From Sinosporangium siamense (lineage in GTDB: Bacteria > Actinomycetota > Actinomycetes > Streptosporangiales > Streptosporangiaceae): a stretch of 64,000 nt of DNA. Where the stretch lies: assembly GCF_016863435.1 (NCBI RefSeq), contig NZ_BOOW01000019.1, positions 1 through 64,000 on the forward strand, given 5' to 3'. The position numbers and the translations under genes were made by a program. Shown here one piece after another: positions 60,025 through 64,000 of this stretch. The notes beneath the pieces are model-generated. The model was not told the DNA's origin. It saw nothing but the letters and a program-made list of their open reading frames with translations, and did not search any database. Position 1 is the first letter of the stretch; every line of letters begins with the position of its first letter.

Positions 60025-61658
60025 CGCTGGTGCCTCCTCCTCGCTACTCGGGTCGACCAGTCGCCGTCATCGGCAACGGTCCTGTCGGACAAACTACGGC
60101 CCTGCTGCTCGCCCGCTGGGGTATTCCGGTCGTCTTGCTCGACGCCCGTAGTAAACGGGACGCGATCGGCTCCAAAGCGATTTGCCAGCAGCGCGATGTG
60201 CTCGACATCTGGTCCGCCGTCGGTGCCCAGCAGATAGCCGATGACGGTCTGACCTGGACCACGGCACGGACGTTCTATCGCGACCATGTGCTCAGCCAGT
60301 GGTCGTTCGTCGACCGGGTGCACTCGCCGTTGCCGCCATTCGTCAACGTCTCGCAGTGCCGTACCGAGCAGGTTCTTGATGAGCAGATCCGTAGGCAGTC
60401 ACTGATCGAGGTCCGATGGGGGCACGACGTTGTGGCGCTGGACCAGTTCGATGACGAAGTGCTGCTGACCTGCGCCTCGGCAGATGGCGAGGTGCGCTTC
60501 CGCGCACCGTATGCGGTGGCGGCTGCCGGTGCCCGCGGCGATCGCATCCGGGAGATGCTGAGCGTCTCCTTCGGGGGGCAAAGCTTTGATGACCGTTTTT
60601 TGATCTGCGACATTCGCAGCGATTTGCCCGGGTGGGAGAGCGAGCGCCGCTTCTACTTCGACCCCGATTGGAACCCAGGCCGCCAGGTGCTGATCCACCC
60701 GTGCCCGGACTCGATCTTCAGGATCGACTGGCAGGTTCCGGCGGACTTCGACCTGGAGTCGGAAGTAGCCGACGGCCGCCTTGATTCTCGGATCCGGGCG
60801 ATCACCGGTGACCGACCCTACGAGATCGTATGGAAGTCGGTCTACCAGTTCCATGCTCGCTGCGTGGACCGGATGCGGGTCGGTCGGGTGTTGCTGGCAG
60901 GTGACTGTGCTCATCTGGTGGCGCCCTTCGGTGCTCGAGGTTTGAACTCGGGTATCGCGGACGCGGAAAACGCCGCCTGGAAGCTCGCGTTCGTCCTGCG
61001 AGGCTGGTCTCCTGATGAGTTGCTCGACAGTTACGACGCCGAGCGGCTGGCGGCGGCTCGCGAGAACCTTGAGGTCACCAGCGCAACCATGCGTTTCCTG
61101 GTTCCCCGCGACCAGCGGGAGCGGGCCCGCCGAGCGCGACTCCTGGCTGATGCCATGACAGATCCCGACGCGCAGGTCCAGGTCGACTCGGGTCGTTTCG
61201 CCGAGCCGTACTGGTACATCGCCTCGCCACTCACCACCTTGCACCCGGATCGGCGGTTCACTGGGCGACCGCTCCGTGGCGAGCCGGCTGCAGCCGTTCC
61301 TGGCGTCCTCGTGCCGGACGCACCGGTGGCGGTGGCGGGCCGTCCTGCTGTCACGCGGCTACGCCAACTGGTGCGTGACGGGCTACTGCTTCTCACCACC
61401 GACGGCGTCGACACCGCAAGGGTCACCGCCGCCGTGACCGCGGTCACGGACGCGCCTACTTCGGTGCTCCGACTAAGCGACATCGACCCAGGCGGTGGCT
61501 TGGTGGCTGCGCTTAACGCCCGACCGGGTGAGATGTGGTTGATCCGACCCGATGGCCACATCGCCGCCGTGCTCACGACCGGCGACCTAGATCACCTCCC
61601 CCTCGCCATCCGCCGATCCATCGGCGAGGTCCTGCCTGTCCCTCATCGGCATCCCTGA
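60021..61658 (+). CDS. FAD-dependent monooxygenase (class A), variant
   Basis: A 545-residue relative of the hydroxylase at 56963. FAD motif GNGPVG and GD motif LAGDCAHLVAPFGARGLNSG are intact, but the DG motif reads AAAGARGDRIR: the Asp is Ala169 and the usual Ser is Asp. A C-terminal thioredoxin-like domain follows. It starts as GTGA overlapping the metallo-hydrolase. The DG motif helps bind NAD(P)H, so this enzyme may have altered cofactor use. It hints at two sequential oxidations in the pathway. Confidence 0.9.
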   Translation: MTLVPPPRYSGRPVAVIGNGPVGQTTALLLARWGIPVVLLDARSKRDAIGSKAICQQRDVLDIWSAVGAQQIADDGLTWTTARTFYRDHVLSQWSFVDRVHSPLPPFVNVSQCRTEQVLDEQIRRQSLIEVRWGHDVVALDQFDDEVLLTCASADGEVRFRAPYAVAAAGARGDRIREMLSVSFGGQSFDDRFLICDIRSDLPGWESERRFYFDPDWNPGRQVLIHPCPDSIFRIDWQVPADFDLESEVADGRLDSRIRAITGDRPYEIVWKSVYQFHARCVDRMRVGRVLLAGDCAHLVAPFGARGLNSGIADAENAAWKLAFVLRGWSPDELLDSYDAERLAAARENLEVTSATMRFLVPRDQRERARRARLLADAMTDPDAQVQVDSGRFAEPYWYIASPLTTLHPDRRFTGRPLRGEPAAAVPGVLVPDAPVAVAGRPAVTRLRQLVRDGLLLLTTDGVDTARVTAAVTAVTDAPTSVLRLSDIDPGGGLVAALNARPGEMWLIRPDGHIAAVLTTGDLDHLPLAIRRSIGEVLPVPHRHP

Positions 61659-61683
61659 GATGGAGAGCCGCTCGTGACGTAGA

Positions 61684-61741
61684 GAAGCCCCTGGTAGGTG
61701 GGTCGATCGACCAAGATTGAACCAGCAGAACCAGAGGCTTC
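61684..61741. repeat. Nested inverted repeats, possible insertion sequence end or terminator
   Basis: GAAGCCCCTGGT (61684-61695) faces ACCAGAGGCTTC (61730-61741), 11 of 12 bases complementary. Inside lies the perfect palindrome GGTCGATCGACC (61701-61712). It follows the last gene of the operon and immediately precedes the transposase relic. It may mark an insertion sequence terminus or act as a terminator. Confidence 0.5.
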
Positions 61742-61940
61742 GAGTGCTTTGCCACCGTGCCGCCGTCGATTTGTCTCCTCAGCCGCTTAAGTACGTCGCC
61801 GGTCTGACCGCCGCCACCGCAGGGCCACCGGATACGTCTGGCGTCGGCTCAATCCCGTTCAGCAGGCCGTGCTCGTGCTGGTCCATCTGCGCGAAGGCGA
61901 GACGGCCCGCGAGCTCGGGGTCGGCCAGGGTGTGGAGGAT
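61741..61940 (+). pseudogene. IS5-type transposase N-terminal fragment
   Basis: One frame reads VLCHRAAVDLSPQPLKYVAGL. After a frameshift the next frame reads RRHRRATGYVWRRLNPVQQA and VLVLVHLREGETARELGVG. This is the helix-turn-helix start of IS5/Tnp_4 transposases of actinomycetes. The DDE catalytic domain is missing. It shows that an insertion sequence once lay here. Confidence 0.75.
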
Positions 61941-61965
61941 TCTTGGCCGTCTGGACGCCGGCGAG

Positions 61966-62115
61966 TCGGTGCCGGACGGCTCGGGCGGCTTCCAGGTCGT
62001 GACCAAGCCGTGGCCGGCGATGCTGCGCACCCCGTGGGGCGACTACCAGCGGTTCATCGACACGTATGGGTCGCGCTTCGCCGACCAGGGCTACTACTTC
62101 GCCGGCGACGGCTCT
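61966..62115 (+). pseudogene. Acetyl-CoA synthetase (acs) internal fragment
   Basis: The frame encodes GGFQVVTKPWPAMLRTPWGD followed by YQRFIDTYGSRFADQGYYFA and GDGS. This is the conserved stretch of acetyl-/propionyl-CoA synthetases (GGY-x-V-x-PWP-x-ML, YF-x-GD). Sequence on both sides does not continue the enzyme, so it is a short internal relic abutting the transposase fragment. Confidence 0.7.
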
Positions 62116-62334
62116 CGAGAGATCGTTGGCGCGACTGGTCTGGAGGATGGGGCGGGGCCTGGACTGGGCCGTGCGGCTGTCGGGCTACTTAGAGTAATAG
62201 CACATCAGGTGATCGCAGATCCAATGAGCCGACCGTCAGGGGTCGCAGCGGCGTTCAGGGCCGGAAGAAACCCACCGTTTCCGGGTTTAGCACTCTCCCA
62301 TTGCTGTCCACGCAACGAAAGCGAGAACTGACAG

Positions 62335-63744
62335 GTGCTGACATTAGACGACCTTTTGCGGCAGATCACCGACCCGTCGGGCAGAGAGATTTTCGACCCC
62401 GCCACTGGTGCGACCGTTGGCAGGGCGCCCATGGGTTCAACCGCCGACGTCGACTCGGCAGTTGCACGTGCTCGGCTTGCTCAAGTGGCCTGGGCCGCTC
62501 GGACCGACGAAGACCGTGCGGACCTCTTGGTCCGTGCGGCTGCCGCCGTCGAGTCCGCAGCCGAGCCACTTGCCGAACTGCTCACGCGGGAGCAAGGCAA
62601 GCCCCTGAACGGAGCAAATGCGAGATTCGAAGTAGCCGGGTCCGTCGCCTGGCTACGGGCGACAGCCGGCACCGCATTGCCAGACGAGACCGTCTTCGAT
62701 GACGGCGTAATTCACGCACAATTGAACTATCGCCCGATCGGAGTGGTGGGCGCCATCGGGCCTTGGAACTGGCCCATGATGATCACGGTCTGGCAGATCG
62801 CTCCAGCGCTTCGAATGGGCAACTCGGTGGTGGTGAAGCCCTCTGAGTATACGCCGCTGAGCGTGCTCGCCCTGGTGAAGATCATCAATGGTGTCCTGCC
62901 CGAGGATGTCCTTGTGCCGATCACCGGAAACGGTGAGGTGGGTTCTCGTCTTGCTCGGCATGCCGATGTCGGGAAGATCATGTTTACCGGATCCACTGCG
63001 ACCGGACGCAATGTCATCCATGATTCGGCCGATTCGGTGAAGCGACTTACGCTCGAATTGGGGGGCAATGACGCCGGAATTGTTCTTCCGGACGTGGATC
63101 CTTCTGCCGTAGCCAATGAGATCTTCTGGGGGGCGTTCATCAACGCAGGGCAGACCTGCGCGGCGCTGAAGCGACTGTACGTACACGACGATGTATACGA
63201 AGCCGTGTGCACTGAACTGATCCGGGTTGCCAAGGAAACCCCAATGGGCAATGGCCTGGAGGAAGCAAGCCTCCTTGGCCCTGTGCAGAACCGAAGGCAG
63301 TTCGATAAGGTCCGGAGTCTAGTCGACTCGGCGCGCGCAGCCGGCGCAAGAGTGCTGGTCGGAGGGAACCCAGACCTGGAGGCTCCCGGGAACTTCTACC
63401 CCGTGACCCTCGTGGCCGATGTCGACAATGACAATCCTCTCGTTTCAGAAGAGCAGTTCGGCCCCGCGCTTCCGATCGTGCGGTATCGCCACCTGGACGA
63501 CGCGATCGAGATGGCGAACGCCCTCGACGTCGGTCTCGGTGCCTCGGTATGGGGTTCCGATGTGGATGCCGCCCGCCGAGTCGCTGCGCGTCTGGAGGCT
63601 GGAACGGTATGGATCAACGCACACGGCAGTGTCCATCCCATGATTCCTTTCGGTGGGATCAAGCAATCCGGATATGGATTGGAGTTCGGGGTCGAGGGTC
63701 TCAAGAGCGTGTCGGTGCCGCAGGTGATCAGCGCTCGGCACTGA
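62335..63744 (+). CDS. NAD(P)-dependent aldehyde dehydrogenase
   Basis: A 469-residue ALDH. Rossmann region PWNWPMMITVWQIAPALRMG, VVKPSEYTPLSVLA, the catalytic Glu241 (LELGGND) and Cys275 (NAGQTCAALKR) are present, as is the C-terminal PFGGIKQSGYGLE. It would oxidise an aldehyde to the acid at a late step of the pathway. GTG at 62335. It is separated from the upstream operon by the relic region and may have its own promoter. Confidence 0.93.
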   Translation: MLTLDDLLRQITDPSGREIFDPATGATVGRAPMGSTADVDSAVARARLAQVAWAARTDEDRADLLVRAAAAVESAAEPLAELLTREQGKPLNGANARFEVAGSVAWLRATAGTALPDETVFDDGVIHAQLNYRPIGVVGAIGPWNWPMMITVWQIAPALRMGNSVVVKPSEYTPLSVLALVKIINGVLPEDVLVPITGNGEVGSRLARHADVGKIMFTGSTATGRNVIHDSADSVKRLTLELGGNDAGIVLPDVDPSAVANEIFWGAFINAGQTCAALKRLYVHDDVYEAVCTELIRVAKETPMGNGLEEASLLGPVQNRRQFDKVRSLVDSARAAGARVLVGGNPDLEAPGNFYPVTLVADVDNDNPLVSEEQFGPALPIVRYRHLDDAIEMANALDVGLGASVWGSDVDAARRVAARLEAGTVWINAHGSVHPMIPFGGIKQSGYGLEFGVEGLKSVSVPQVISARH

Positions 63745-63855
63745 TCCATAGGTCAGGGCTTCTGATCCAAGCTCGAACCATCGAGTATGGCGGCACATCT
63801 TAGTCGGGAACCGCCCGGCGACGCGGGTGCATCATTGCATGAAAGGTTCGTCGAC

Positions 63856-64000
63856 ATGACATCCGGGATGCGCGACGAGGTAGTGGGGAAACTGTCGGGG
63901 AAGACCGCCGTCATCACCGGCGGAGCGTCTGGTATCGGGTTGGCATCGGCGGAACGCTTTGCAGCCGAAGGTGCAAGGGTAATTCTGTGGGATATCGATA
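63856..64000 (+). CDS. Short-chain dehydrogenase/reductase, 3' end outside window
   Basis: The last 145 bp encode the beginning of an [23 protein letters not shown] followed by [20 protein letters not shown] and an acidic end of the second strand (WDID). The ATG at 63856 follows GAAAGG. Truncated by the window edge. It adds a second SDR to the island. Confidence 0.85.
   Translation, partial: MTSGMRDEVVGKLSGKTAVITGGASGIGLASAERFAAEGARVILWDID

Larger units (their letters stand above)
61659..62334. other. Relic-filled gap in the island
   Basis: This 676-bp stretch has no intact gene. It holds inverted repeats, a transposase fragment and an acetyl-CoA synthetase fragment, described separately. 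From about 62120 to the aldehyde dehydrogenase start I see nothing recognisable. Confidence 0.7.

Overview
High-G+C actinobacterial chromosome segment. The gene content (a duplicated gvp gas vesicle set of the actinomycete type, SecA2, NgcEFG, DasR-like operators, a c-di-AMP riboswitch, many GTG starts) points to a filamentous actinomycete, most likely of the Streptosporangiaceae or a relative. The taxon is an inference.

Layout. (1) 97-3966: a minus-strand winged-helix (AlkZ-like) protein and the Tex RNA-binding protein. (2) 3967-4899: a gene-free stretch of decayed repeats. (3) 4900-15630: two complete gas vesicle clusters in tandem, both on the minus strand. Each runs gvpZ-gvpA-gvpF-gvpG-gvpO-gvpJ-gvpL-gvpS-gvpK with nearly the same gene overlaps; the right-hand copy also has a gvpY-like gene in front. 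Each copy is preceded by the same promoter-like element, GTTT-N15-GGGTAG, which resembles promoters read by SigB/SigF-type stress sigma factors. (4) 15766-20650: SecA2 and a copper P1B-ATPase with a CsoR-type palindrome. (5) 20801-28546: a DMT transporter, a NERD protein, a DUF4253 protein, a c-di-AMP riboswitch upstream of a secreted RlpA-like protein, an alpha/beta hydrolase and a DUF4032 kinase-like protein. (6) 28737-32334: ngcEFG, encoding an N-acetylglucosamine/chitobiose ABC importer, behind two DasR-type operators. (7) 32367-44951: assorted housekeeping and accessory genes (pterin dehydratase, SOD-like lipoprotein, SDR, spermidine-synthase-like protein, penicillin-binding protein, hemolysin III, F420/FMN enzyme, HdeD, lysine 6-transaminase, XRE regulator, and a MarR-controlled DrrAB efflux pump with three operators). 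(8) 45201-46372: an orphan LuxR-type regulator and a long gene-free gap.

(9) 46373-64000: a catabolic island with a visibly different base composition (more A/T by eye). The first half holds an SDR, an amidohydrolase, an MFS transporter, an esterase and a Baeyer-Villiger-type monooxygenase. A MocR-type PLP regulator and an amidohydrolase relic follow. The second half holds a phytoene-desaturase-like FAD enzyme, a RidA protein, two related FAD hydroxylases, a cupin, a metallo-hydrolase, an aldehyde dehydrogenase and the start of another SDR. Transposase and acetyl-CoA-synthetase remnants lie inside it. The logic fits uptake and oxidative breakdown of a cyclic, probably nitrogen-containing compound, but the substrate cannot be read from sequence. 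Together with the doubled gas vesicle locus, this island is the most likely home of undescribed biology in the window.
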